Virus record (IMG/VR): IMGVR_UViG_3300032246_001180
Span: 104,243-168,242 of that record
DNA: 64,000 nucleotides
Reading direction: 5' to 3' (one strand)
Source: a virus
The notes under the pieces are model-generated. The model ran no database searches. It was not told the origin of the DNA and saw only the letters and a program-made list of their open reading frames with translations. Made by a program: the position numbers and the translations under genes. Of this stretch, positions 21,659 to 28,953 are shown in pieces (positions within the stretch are counted from its first letter, which is position 1; each line of letters begins with the position of its first letter).

Positions 21659-21866
21659 GGGGCTGCATAGTTTCGACAGGGGTAGATAGTAAAGACGGCA
21701 ACACGGTAGGCGATGACCGTTAATCAAGCAAAACAAGTAAACGCAAACGATAGCGAATACGCATTAGCAGCTTAAAGGCCGCTTAGGGTTTTTGGCAGTT
21801 TATCCTCGTAACAGAATTAAACTGCCTAAATAAATTTACTAGACAACACACACAATCGTCTAGTAA
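21659..21866 (+). ncRNA. ssrA: tmRNA coding piece with tag ANDSEYALAA
   Basis: Starts GGGGCTGCATAGTTTCGACA, the tmRNA 5' consensus. A hairpin ACGGT/ACCGT (21703-21720) is the likely PK1. The resume codon GCA is at 21743; codons GCA AAC GAT AGC GAA TAC GCA TTA GCA GCT then TAA (21773-21775) give ANDSEYALAA. Downstream helices are GGCAGTTT/AAACTGCC (21794-21826) and TTACTAGAC/GTCTAGTAA (21836-21866). The 3' end is placed at the last helix and is approximate. A TATAAT at 21649-21654 could give this piece its own start. Confidence 0.9.
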
Positions 21867-21896
21867 TACACATAAACACACACAAGGAGTAAAAAT

Positions 21897-22172
21897 ATGA
21901 GTATGACACCCTATGAAATTCGCCTAGAACTTTTAAAAATGGCGAAAGATATGCTAACTGACGAATACTACGGTAAACGTGAAGTAATCAGCAACGAATG
22001 GTCAACCAAGGTAGAAGAATCCAAAATCAACGGAACACCTTCACCATCCCATCCAGGTTTTCCATCATTCCCCTCGGAAGAAGAAATAATCAAAAAAGCA
22101 GAACTGCTTAACGGATTCGTTTCTCAAATTCCACAACAATCCGAAATAAAGACGAAAAAATCTAATTCGTAA
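21897..22172 (+). CDS. conserved small T4-like phage protein
   Basis: A 91-residue protein starting MSMTPYEIRLELLKMAKDML, with PSFPSEEEIIKKAELLNGFV near residues 58-77. It matches a small protein I recall from many T4-like cyanophages and relatives; its role is unknown. AAGGAG lies before the ATG. It directly follows the tmRNA. The second in-frame ATG at 21903 is also possible. Confidence 0.8.
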   Translation: MSMTPYEIRLELLKMAKDMLTDEYYGKREVISNEWSTKVEESKINGTPSPSHPGFPSFPSEEEIIKKAELLNGFVSQIPQQSEIKTKKSNS

Positions 22173-22229
22173 TTGGGGTACTCCGTACCTGCGATTCGTT
22201 GTGGGTACGGTCATCAACAAGGAGAGAAG

Positions 22230-22751
22230 ATGACAAAAACAAAAAATAATCTAGTAGTAGGTTTACTAACGATAACATTAATTGCATTTAATCTTATCAA
22301 TCCAATATCGATAAGCTTTGCACAAGATTTTGTACGCAAAGAAGTTATCCAAGAATACAATAAAGAAGTTGATTGCTTAGCAGAAAATATTTACTACGAA
22401 TCTGCAAGCGAATCATTCGAAGGCAAATTGGCTGTAGCACAGGTAACAATTAACCGTGTTAAGTCGGGTAAATTTGCAGACAACATCTGCGGTGTTGTTA
22501 AACAAAAAGATACCATCAATGGTTCTATCGTTTGTCAATTTTCATGGACTTGCCAAGCGGTTAAACACATAGTACGCAACAAGTATCAATGGGAAGAATG
22601 TCAGATTGTTGCCAAAAAAGCACTAACACAATCCGTAGCACACGAATTGCTTTATGAACAAGATGCAATGTACTATCATGCGGTGTATGTTAATCCTAAA
22701 TGGAAATTAAAAAGAGTAACACAAATAGGTAATCATATATTTTATAGATAG
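22230..22751 (+). CDS. SleB-type cell-wall hydrolase with N-terminal signal/anchor
   Basis: A 173-residue protein. Residues 10-32 form a signal or signal-anchor (LLTITLIAFNLINPISISFA). The SleB domain follows: CLAENIYYESASESFEGKLA near 49-68 with the presumed catalytic Glu52, INRVKSGKFADNICGVV, and CQFSWTC. SleB-family proteins cleave peptidoglycan glycan strands. It could be a signal-arrest-release or exported endolysin. The start at 22230 follows AAGGAG; an upstream in-frame 22173 start is not needed. A promoter for the next operon starts just after its stop. Confidence 0.85.
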   Translation: MTKTKNNLVVGLLTITLIAFNLINPISISFAQDFVRKEVIQEYNKEVDCLAENIYYESASESFEGKLAVAQVTINRVKSGKFADNICGVVKQKDTINGSIVCQFSWTCQAVKHIVRNKYQWEECQIVAKKALTQSVAHELLYEQDAMYYHAVYVNPKWKLKRVTQIGNHIFYR

Positions 22752-22754
22752 TGC

Positions 22755-22783
22755 TTGACTATGATAACTTAATGATGTATAAT
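22755..22783 (+). promoter_or_regulatory. sigma70-like promoter
   Basis: TTGACT (22755-22760), a 17-base spacer and TATAAT (22778-22783) in ATGTATAATGA, just before the gp33 gene at 22810. It lacks the upstream GTTG/CAAC element. Confidence 0.78.
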
Positions 22784-22809
22784 GATGAATTACTGATTGG
22801 AATGAGAAT

Positions 22810-23031
22810 ATGCCTACTAAAGATGAGATTAAAGAATTCAGTTCGTTGATTGAAGAAATGGCCAAACGATTGCGATGTACCCGTTTAGATGCCATTCTAC
22901 ACCATTGCAAAGAATCTGGATTAGAAGTTGAAGTGGCTTCAAGTTTGATATCGCCTGCTCTCAAGAGTCGCATCAAAGAAGAAGCACAAGATGCAAATAT
23001 GTTGAAAAAGAGTTCACGTTTGCCGATATGA
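22810..23031 (+). CDS. 33: late transcription coactivator, gp33-like
   Basis: A 73-residue protein whose core, EMAKRLRCTRLDAILHHCKE then IKEEAQDANMLKKSS, aligns by eye with the C-terminal half of T4 gp33 (VEEFGMSYLEATTAFLEEN, then IQSEAIDENLLRPS). gp33 bridges RNA polymerase and the sliding clamp to turn on late promoters. It is shorter than T4 gp33 (112 residues), lacking its N-terminal part, as in other T4-like phages. It sits beside gp59, as in T4. Confidence 0.85.
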   Translation: MPTKDEIKEFSSLIEEMAKRLRCTRLDAILHHCKESGLEVEVASSLISPALKSRIKEEAQDANMLKKSSRLPI

Positions 23032-23648
23032 ATGAGAATACAGGCTTTGCAGCTTACGCTCTGTGGAATGCCTTGAAGCTGCACTTTACATCCGATTCGT
23101 ATGATTATTTTAAATACAACGGCAAAACCAATGTATCAAAACAAACGTTTTCCATAAGAAAAGATAAGTACCAGTTTTATAAACTTAGTCGTAAGTATGG
23201 TTTAGAAGAATTGAAAAACTTTTATGTGGCAAACTTTGTATATGGTAAATCTGATTGGGTAGGTGAACTGTTGCAGGATGGCAACGAACATTATTTAAAG
23301 TGGCAAAAAACCATCCAGAGCTTGACTTATACCTTTGAAAATGATATAATATATTTGTTCGATTTGGTAGATGGTGCGGAGTTTTCAACCCGTGATGATA
23401 TTTTAAAACCAATTGAAGGTGGTTGGCCAATGATTATTACCAAACTAATGAAAGGTAAAGTATCATTGGAATCTGTTTGTATTATGGTTGATGTTGTTGG
23501 TTGTATGCCTAGATGGGAAAAACAAATTACTGATGATATCATTTGGCCAACGTACCATAGATTGATTAAGAAGTATACACCATTTATCGAATATGATAAA
23601 GAAAAATATACAAACATTTTGAAAGAAAAGATTAAAGAGTATGGCTGA
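23028..23648 (+). CDS. 59: helicase loader, gp59-like
   Basis: A 206-residue protein starting MNENTGFAAYALWNALKLHF, with YDYFKYNGKTNVSKQTFSIR and RKDKYQFYKLSRKYGLEELK near residues 25-62. The T4 gp59 counterpart reads YDVIKYNWCMRVSDAAYQKR and RRDKYFFQKLSEKYKLKELA. gp59 loads the gp41 helicase at forks together with gp32. Length is close to T4 (217). It overlaps gp33 by four bases. A consensus promoter lies inside the gene. Confidence 0.88.
   Translation: MNENTGFAAYALWNALKLHFTSDSYDYFKYNGKTNVSKQTFSIRKDKYQFYKLSRKYGLEELKNFYVANFVYGKSDWVGELLQDGNEHYLKWQKTIQSLTYTFENDIIYLFDLVDGAEFSTRDDILKPIEGGWPMIITKLMKGKVSLESVCIMVDVVGCMPRWEKQITDDIIWPTYHRLIKKYTPFIEYDKEKYTNILKEKIKEYG
23322..23350 (+). promoter_or_regulatory. 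intragenic sigma70-like promoter
   Basis: TTGACT (23322-23327), a 17-base spacer and TATAAT (23345-23350), with ATGATATAATAT as in the gp32 and 10267 promoters. It lies inside the gp59 gene, about 290 bases before the HAD gene at 23641, and could give that gene or gp32 extra transcription. Confidence 0.5.
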
Positions 23649-24126
23649 AATCACAACTATCTACTTGGACATGGATGGCGTAATTGCTGACTTCAATAAA
23701 CGGTATAAAGAATTGTTTGATATTGAACCGAGTGAAGCGGACAATTACAAAACATTTGAAAAATTCTTTTTGCAATTTATTGCACAAGAGCAATTTGCTA
23801 CACTTGATTTAATGCCTGACGCTTTCAAACTTATTGATTATTTGAAATCTTTGCCAATTGAAACTAAGATTCTTTCATCAACTTCATCCGAATCTAAAGA
23901 TGAAGCGATTCGAGGTCAGAAGTTTAAATGGTTGCAAACACACAACATTACATTTGAACCAATTCTTGTTCCAGGAAAAAGATTCAAACGTAAGTATGCC
24001 ACTCCGTCCTCAATTTTAATTGACGATACTGAATCTAACATCAATCAATGGCATGAGGATGGTGGTGTCGCCATACTACATACTAATATTGATGATACGA
24101 TTAATCGTTTAAAGGCATACCTATGA
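23641..24126 (+). CDS. 5'(3')-deoxyribonucleotidase-like HAD phosphatase
   Basis: A 161-residue HAD-fold protein. D10-M-D12-G-V-I-A-D-F is the nucleophile motif, typical of phage deoxyribonucleotidases; ILSSTSS carries the second motif, and ILIDDTESN the third with two acids. It probably removes phosphate from deoxynucleoside monophosphates to balance precursor pools, or could act on other phosphates. It overlaps gp59 by eight bases and the next gene by four. Confidence 0.82.
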   Translation: MAEITTIYLDMDGVIADFNKRYKELFDIEPSEADNYKTFEKFFLQFIAQEQFATLDLMPDAFKLIDYLKSLPIETKILSSTSSESKDEAIRGQKFKWLQTHNITFEPILVPGKRFKRKYATPSSILIDDTESNINQWHEDGGVAILHTNIDDTINRLKAYL

Positions 24127-24713
24127 TTAAAGATTTTATTGGCGTTTTTGATAATGCAATCAAACCTGAAACTTGCAAATATTTCATTAAACATTTTGAA
24201 AAAATGAAGTCTACTGGTTTTTCTTATAAAAGAACGGACGATGAACGTTCTATGAATATGAAAAATGATGAGGCCATTAATCTTTACGATAATGAAAGTT
24301 TAAATATGCAATTGTGGGGTGTGGGTGGAAAAAATCCACACACCAATGATTTGATGCAAAGTTTTTGGAGTAAATACACCGAATATGCGGAAGAATATCC
24401 TTCTGTAAAACAACATGGTGAAATAGATATCTTAAATATTAAGATACAAAAAACTCTACCCACTCAAGGTTATCATATATGGCATTTTGAAACTTCAGGA
24501 CCAAGAAGTATGAATAGAATTATGGCATGGATGATTTACTTGAATGATGTGGAAGATGGTGGAGAAACCGAATTTCTGTATCAAAGTATGCGTATCAAGC
24601 CAAAACAGGGAACTTTGGTTCTATGGCCTGCACACTTTACACATATGCACCGTGGCAATCCTCCGCTAAGCGGAGAAAAATATATTATGACCAGTTGGTT
24701 AGAATTTATTTAA
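24123..24713 (+). CDS. 2OG-Fe(II) oxygenase (prolyl-4-hydroxylase-like)
   Basis: A 196-residue protein with a double-stranded beta-helix: GYHIWHFETSGPRSMNRIMA near residues 117-136, containing H121-x-E123; GGETEFLYQSMRIKPKQGT near 146-164; and WPAHFTHMHRGNPP near 168-181, with the distal His and Arg. The GGETxF block is classic for phage prolyl-4-hydroxylase-like proteins. The substrate is unknown; in T4-like phages these may modify host or virion proteins. H-x-E replaces the usual H-x-D. Confidence 0.85.
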   Translation: MIKDFIGVFDNAIKPETCKYFIKHFEKMKSTGFSYKRTDDERSMNMKNDEAINLYDNESLNMQLWGVGGKNPHTNDLMQSFWSKYTEYAEEYPSVKQHGEIDILNIKIQKTLPTQGYHIWHFETSGPRSMNRIMAWMIYLNDVEDGGETEFLYQSMRIKPKQGTLVLWPAHFTHMHRGNPPLSGEKYIMTSWLEFI

Positions 24714-24734
24714 TGGTAAATATGTTGTATGTGA

Positions 24735-24764
24735 TTGACAAACGCCTAAATAATATGATATAAT
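24735..24764 (+). promoter_or_regulatory. sigma70-like promoter for gp32
   Basis: TTGACA (24735-24740), an 18-base spacer and TATAAT (24759-24764), then a 59-base leader before the gp32 ATG. The leader carries phased CCGTT repeats. Confidence 0.75.
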
Positions 24765-24775
24765 GTATAAAGTGA

Positions 24776-24808
24776 AATACTCCGTTCACACACCGTTAAT
24801 ACTCCGTT
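24776..24808 (+). promoter_or_regulatory. phased CCGTT repeats in the gp32 leader
   Basis: CCGTT occurs at 24782, 24793 and 24804, exactly 11 bases apart. The outer two are part of an 11-base direct repeat (AATACTCCGTT at 24776-24786 and 24798-24808). In T4, gp32 represses its own translation by binding its mRNA leader. A repeated single-stranded track here could serve the same purpose, by inference. The ribosome site AAGGA follows at about 24812. Confidence 0.45.
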
Positions 24809-24823
24809 TATAAAGGAAATACT

Positions 24824-25711
24824 ATGAGTTCATTTGCAAACCTCAAACGCCAATCTGGCAATCTCGATAAGCTTTCTAAAGCAATCGAAGCTCTCAACAC
24901 TAGCGAGAGCGGTTCAGAAAAACAGGATAACTTCTGGCGACCAGAAGTAGACAAAGCTGGCAACGGCATGGCTACAATCCGTTTTCTCCCCGCACCCTCA
25001 GTTGATGGTGATGACGCACTACCTTGGGCAAAAGTCTTCTCTCACGGGTTCCAAGGACCTGGTGGTTGGTTAATCGATAACTGTTTGACTACCAAAAATC
25101 AACAATGTCCTGTCTGCGAACATAATTCTGCTTTGTGGAATTCTGGCATCGAAGCCAATAAAGATGTTGTTCGTAAACAAAAGCGTAAGCTGAATTATAT
25201 CGCTAACGTCTACATTGTTTCGGATCCAAAACACCCCGAAAATGAAGGCAAAATCAAACTCTTTAAGTTTGGTAAGAAAATCTTTGACAAGATTACTGAA
25301 GCCATGAACCCACAATTTGAAGATGAAACTGCAATCAATCCGTTTGATTTGTGGAAAGGTGCTAACTTCAAGTTGAAGATTCGTAAAGTTGAAGGCTATC
25401 AGAATTATGATAAATCCGAATTTGATTCTCCTTCTGCTCTATTGTCTGATGATGATGAGTTGGAGAAAATCTGGAAGAATGAATTCTCATTGGCAGAAAT
25501 GACTGCTGAAAAAGAATTCAAATCGTATGACGCTTTGAAACAGCGCCTAGATAAAGTTCTTGGTTTGAATGGTGAAGCACCACGCACAACTGTTGAACAA
25601 ACAAAGGCAAAGAACTTTGATGCACCTAAGAAAGCAACCGCTGAACCGGTTCTTGCTGATGGTGATGAAGATGATTTGTCATACTTCTCAAAACTTGCTG
25701 AAGAAGAATAA
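24824..25711 (+). CDS. 32: single-stranded DNA-binding protein, gp32-like
   Basis: A 295-residue protein with the gp32 layout. A basic N-terminal cooperativity region (FANLKRQSGNLDKLSKAIE) is followed by the OB fold with a zinc site, H74, C87, C95 and C98. The spacing is close to T4 (H64-x12-C77-x9-C87-x2-C90). An acidic C-terminus (DGDEDDLSYFSKLAEEE) is typical for partner binding. It coats ssDNA in replication and recombination. A strong terminator follows. Confidence 0.93.
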   Translation: MSSFANLKRQSGNLDKLSKAIEALNTSESGSEKQDNFWRPEVDKAGNGMATIRFLPAPSVDGDDALPWAKVFSHGFQGPGGWLIDNCLTTKNQQCPVCEHNSALWNSGIEANKDVVRKQKRKLNYIANVYIVSDPKHPENEGKIKLFKFGKKIFDKITEAMNPQFEDETAINPFDLWKGANFKLKIRKVEGYQNYDKSEFDSPSALLSDDDELEKIWKNEFSLAEMTAEKEFKSYDALKQRLDKVLGLNGEAPRTTVEQTKAKNFDAPKKATAEPVLADGDEDDLSYFSKLAEEE

Positions 25712-25731
25712 TCACTTCTTCAACATGGTCT

Positions 25732-25760
25732 CCACTCCCGTAAAACGGAGTGGTTTTTTT
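25732..25760 (+). terminator. Rho-independent terminator after gp32
   Basis: CCACTCC (25732-25738) pairs with GGAGTGG (25747-25753), followed by seven T (25754-25760). The loop is CGTAAAAC. It ends the gp32 transcript 24 bases before the transporter-like gene at 25784, so that gene needs readthrough or its own start. Confidence 0.88.
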
Positions 25761-25783
25761 ATGTTTGAAAATGGAGTGAAAAT

Positions 25784-26827
25784 ATGGAAATATTGAAACT
25801 TACAGATGGCCTCGGCTATCTATGGATGGTTTTCTTCATAATGATTTCTGCTGGACTAGCAAAAGAATATAACCTTTTTGCCCCAGCGTACTCTTATGTC
25901 AAGAACACTTTCCGGTCAAACAAATTTGTTATTGTTCTTTTATCTGCTATTGGTGGTATTCTGCCAATTGAGGGTCGAGTAACAGTATCGGCAGGTTTGT
26001 TAGACACCGTTGCGCCAAAGGATGGCCAAGGTCGTGAAAAGATGGGTATTGTTGATTATCTATCAACGCATCACTATTATATGTGGTCGCCACTAGAAAA
26101 GACAGTTGTTCTTCCTATCGCAGCTTTTGGTCTTACATACACAGCATTCATGGGAATGATTGCACCATTACTGGTCGTTAGTCTTGGTTTTATTTCTTGG
26201 TATATTTGGCGAGAAGTAAAAGATGAAGATATCGTGGTTTCAAACCTAGATAATTTCAAACTAAGTTCAGTAATTCGTAATGTATTTCCAATGTTCGTTG
26301 CAATCGGCACTTACATTTATGTTGGTGGTGCAGATAACGTATTCACAATTTTTGGTTTGTTAGCTCTTTATTATGTGTTCATTACACAACAATGGAACTA
26401 TAGAAAGCTTTCTAAATATATTAATTGGGAAGTTTTGGTTACTGTAGGTGTGGTTATCATTCTAGGTAATCTGGCAAAATCCTATAACAACGAATATGTG
26501 TCATACATTAAAGGTGTGGGTTTCGATCCACACACTTTGATTGGAATGACTCTCATAAGCGTTGTCGGATTTGTGGTTAGTTTTTTGATGGGTAGTTCAG
26601 GTAAGTTTATTGCAATTGCAGTATTGATGGCACAAGTATTTGGCCTAGAATATTTTATGTGGTTTTTTGCAGTAGATTATGCTGGTTACTTGTTGAGTCC
26701 TACTCACAAATGTGTTATGGTTGGAAACCGATATTTCGGCACACCACTCAAAACATATTACAAGGCACTAGGTAGTTGGGCATTATTATTGCTTCTTACT
26801 GCCGGCGCATTTACTTTTTTAATTTAA
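25784..26827 (+). CDS. polytopic inner-membrane transporter-like protein (DUF401-like)
   Basis: A 347-residue protein with roughly nine hydrophobic segments, starting LWMVFFIMISAGLA. A long conserved-looking end contains GSSGKFIAIAVLMAQVFGLE and GYLLSPTHKCVMVGNRYF. LSP-x-H-x-C with a membrane hairpin resembles DUF401 family members of the ion-transporter superfamily. The substrate cannot be told. The gene is followed at nine bases by an outer-membrane barrel-like gene. A phage-encoded permease of this size is unusual. Confidence 0.75.
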   Translation: MEILKLTDGLGYLWMVFFIMISAGLAKEYNLFAPAYSYVKNTFRSNKFVIVLLSAIGGILPIEGRVTVSAGLLDTVAPKDGQGREKMGIVDYLSTHHYYMWSPLEKTVVLPIAAFGLTYTAFMGMIAPLLVVSLGFISWYIWREVKDEDIVVSNLDNFKLSSVIRNVFPMFVAIGTYIYVGGADNVFTIFGLLALYYVFITQQWNYRKLSKYINWEVLVTVGVVIILGNLAKSYNNEYVSYIKGVGFDPHTLIGMTLISVVGFVVSFLMGSSGKFIAIAVLMAQVFGLEYFMWFFAVDYAGYLLSPTHKCVMVGNRYFGTPLKTYYKALGSWALLLLLTAGAFTFLI

Positions 26828-26836
26828 GGGAATATA

Positions 26837-27397
26837 ATGAAGAAAATTTTAGCAATGTTGGCTTTGGCCACAGCAACCTCAGTATTTGCTGGCGACAGCA
26901 TTACACTTGAGCGTTCTAGTATTGATAACGTTGGTGCTACCAACCAAACACAATATCAGATGATGTACAAGCATACTTTCACCAACAACTTGGCAGGTGA
27001 TTTGCAGTTTCAAAATACCACAAATGATACAACAAGTGCTTTGAGCACTCGTATCGAAGGTGGTGTAACTGTGTCTGAAAAGGTTGCGGGTCCTATCGGT
27101 TTGTATGTTCGCACCGCAGCAGGTCAAAAGTATAGCAATACTACTGATTTCAGCTACTGGTCGGTTGAACCTGGCGTAACTGCTGATGTTCCTGGTATTT
27201 CTGGTTTGACAGCAAAAGTTGGTTATCGTTATCGTACCGCTTTTGATTCAACCAAAAACAATGACCAAACAAATACAATGCGTTATGGTTTGAGTTATGC
27301 AGTAACTAAGGTTGATGCAATTGGTGTTCGTTATGACCGTGTAAATGGTGATAATGACCAAAAGACTATTGCAGTTAACTATACCCGTTCCTTCTAA
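26837..27397 (+). CDS. exported outer-membrane beta-barrel-like protein
   Basis: A 186-residue protein. The signal peptide (MKKILAMLALATATSVFA) is followed by about eight to ten alternating amphipathic strands with aromatic girdle residues, ending in Phe (YTRSF) as needed for BAM insertion. The pattern resembles small bacterial porin-like barrels. It could form a pore, mask a receptor or block superinfection. It directly follows the membrane transporter-like gene, and a terminator follows. Confidence 0.75.
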   Translation: MKKILAMLALATATSVFAGDSITLERSSIDNVGATNQTQYQMMYKHTFTNNLAGDLQFQNTTNDTTSALSTRIEGGVTVSEKVAGPIGLYVRTAAGQKYSNTTDFSYWSVEPGVTADVPGISGLTAKVGYRYRTAFDSTKNNDQTNTMRYGLSYAVTKVDAIGVRYDRVNGDNDQKTIAVNYTRSF

Positions 27398-27420
27398 TTA
27401 AATTAGAAATGCAAAAAGAA

Positions 27421-27442
27421 CCCCGCTTCGGCGGGGTTTTTT
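27421..27442. terminator. bidirectional terminator between converging operons
   Basis: CCCCGC, loop TTCG, GCGGGG (27421-27436), followed by TTTTTTA on the + strand. On the - strand the same stem is followed by TTCTTTTT. It separates the rightward accessory block from the leftward tail block ending at 27448. Confidence 0.93.
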
Positions 27443-27447
27443 ATTGG

Positions 27448-28950
27448 TTAAACGGTTCTCGTACTACCAATAATCATATTTCGGAAAGATGGTTCTAAAT
27501 TTCTTACAGGTGCAATTGGATTTTTAGTCGGTGCATTACTGCCAGAAGAATTGACAGCTGCCGAATTGACTGTTGTACTAGCATCAGGTGTTGAAGATGG
27601 TAGATTTAAGGCTGCATTTTCACTACTTGCACTAGGTAAGGCTGCACTAGTAGGCGTGGAAGCTGCGGCCGTAGCGGTGGACGCACCACCACCGGCAGAT
27701 GGTGTCGCAGTAGATCCAGCTGTCGGAGAAGCGCCTCCTGATGAAGTTTCTGGCGCTGTTTCGGTAGCGGTACTTGCAGGAGTGGCAGCTGGCGCAGGCG
27801 CTGGGGTTGCCGTTTTCTTAGTGCCATCCTCATTATAATCTTTGCCATATTTTTCATCCCAAGCAGCTGCTCGTACACCACGGGCAAGATTTTTTCCACC
27901 TGTTCCTGGTTTACCTGCAATAAAATCGGCCTTTGGTGGAACATTTTCTTTTATTCCCAATTCAGCATCACTTCTTTGTGGCGGAACTTCATATACTTTT
28001 TCATCAGCAGCAATGGCTTTAACTTTATCTTCACCACCAGCAGCCAACATTGCTTTTCTTTTGGCTTCTTTTTCTTCTTCGGTGGTTTCTGGCATATTCA
28101 AAATGTCTTGAGCATTCTTTTTGCCATTCTTAATAATGTCTTCTAATTTTTCACGGCCGCCCATTGCTTCAATATCTCTAGCATTTCCATTTTGTAAAAT
28201 TGCCTGTGCTTCATCAGGACTTAAAGCCTTCATATTAGGAGTATTTTCGGCCAATTTCTCCAAACCAAATTTTATCAAAGCAATAAGCGCAACCATCGAG
28301 GCTACACCCAACAATGCAAGACCAACAGGACTTGCAAACCAACCTAATACACTCATCAAAGTTTGTACAACAGCACGACCACCCAATAAAGTTTCTAATA
28401 AACTACCACCAGAATCTTGCGTTACCTTTGTGGCAGTTGCTTTGCCTGTGTATGGTTTGCCTGTAATTGCTTCAATAAGTTCTTTGTGTCGTTTTAACTT
28501 CTCAAGTTCATTTTCTTCTTTGTAGTTGTTTGCTTCTTCTCTACGTTTTGTTTCATCTTCAAAAGATTTGTTCATTAGATTATAAATCTTCTCTAACGTA
28601 GCATCAAAACCTCTACCGCCAGTACTAGTGCTTTTAATTTTATCGGCTGTATTTTTTGTATCTTGTAATTGCTCAGCTCTTTCACCTTTTTTTCTCGCAC
28701 CAGTAAAGAAATTGATAGACTCTTGTTTTCTACCTGTGGCCTTACCCAACATAGCAGGCGCCCAATTAGAACCAAATGTCATAAATTTGGCAATATTCAT
28801 TGGGTCAAAGAACTGTTTGATGCCTTCTGTTTTGGCTTTAGTTTTAAGACCGATAGCCTTTTTCATGGACGTGCCGAAGCCACCTTCTTGTTCTGCAAGT
28901 AAAGTGCCAAATGATTTTTTTCTTATCTCTTTTGCTTCTTTATAGTCCAT
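27448..28950 (-). CDS. tape-measure-like/tail hub protein with membrane segment
   Basis: A 500-residue protein. Residues 1-90 (IRKKSFGTLLAEQEGGFG, MNIAKFMTFGSNWAPAMLGK) are nearly the same as the start of the next gene's product. Then comes a coiled region, a long hydrophobic stretch near residues 190-225 (LGWFASPVGLALLGVASMVA) typical of tape-measure proteins, and a C-terminal Ala/Pro/Ser/Thr-rich tail. It lies downstream of tube and chaperone-like genes, where tape measures sit. T4 gp29 is 590 residues. It may guide tail length and enter the host membrane during DNA delivery. Confidence 0.7.
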   Translation of the reverse strand: MDYKEAKEIRKKSFGTLLAEQEGGFGTSMKKAIGLKTKAKTEGIKQFFDPMNIAKFMTFGSNWAPAMLGKATGRKQESINFFTGARKKGERAEQLQDTKNTADKIKSTSTGGRGFDATLEKIYNLMNKSFEDETKRREEANNYKEENELEKLKRHKELIEAITGKPYTGKATATKVTQDSGGSLLETLLGGRAVVQTLMSVLGWFASPVGLALLGVASMVALIALIKFGLEKLAENTPNMKALSPDEAQAILQNGNARDIEAMGGREKLEDIIKNGKKNAQDILNMPETTEEEKEAKRKAMLAAGGEDKVKAIAADEKVYEVPPQRSDAELGIKENVPPKADFIAGKPGTGGKNLARGVRAAAWDEKYGKDYNEDGTKKTATPAPAPAATPASTATETAPETSSGGASPTAGSTATPSAGGGASTATAAASTPTSAALPSASSENAALNLPSSTPDASTTVNSAAVNSSGSNAPTKNPIAPVRNLEPSFRNMIIGSTRTV

Positions 28951-28953
28951 ATT

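Larger units (their letters stand above)
21543..21866 (+). ncRNA. ssrA: transfer-messenger RNA (tmRNA), circularly permuted two-piece gene
   Basis: The acceptor (3') half precedes the coding (5') half, the reverse of a standard gene. CAGCTCC at 21587-21593 pairs with GGGGCTG at 21659-21665, including the G-U pair that marks tmRNA acceptor stems for alanine charging. The 61-base spacer between CCA and GGGGCTG extends this pairing (about 21598-21603 with 21650-21655) into a long hairpin, as expected for a precursor that is trimmed. The tag reads ANDSEYALAA. In a T4-like phage this would rescue stalled ribosomes during infection. Confidence 0.92.

Noticed and set aside
27551-28525. Rightward Ala/Val- and Ser/Pro-rich frames opposite the 500-residue tail gene
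   Set aside because: They mirror the Ala/Pro/Thr-rich C-terminus and have no ribosome site or motif; the leftward gene explains the region.
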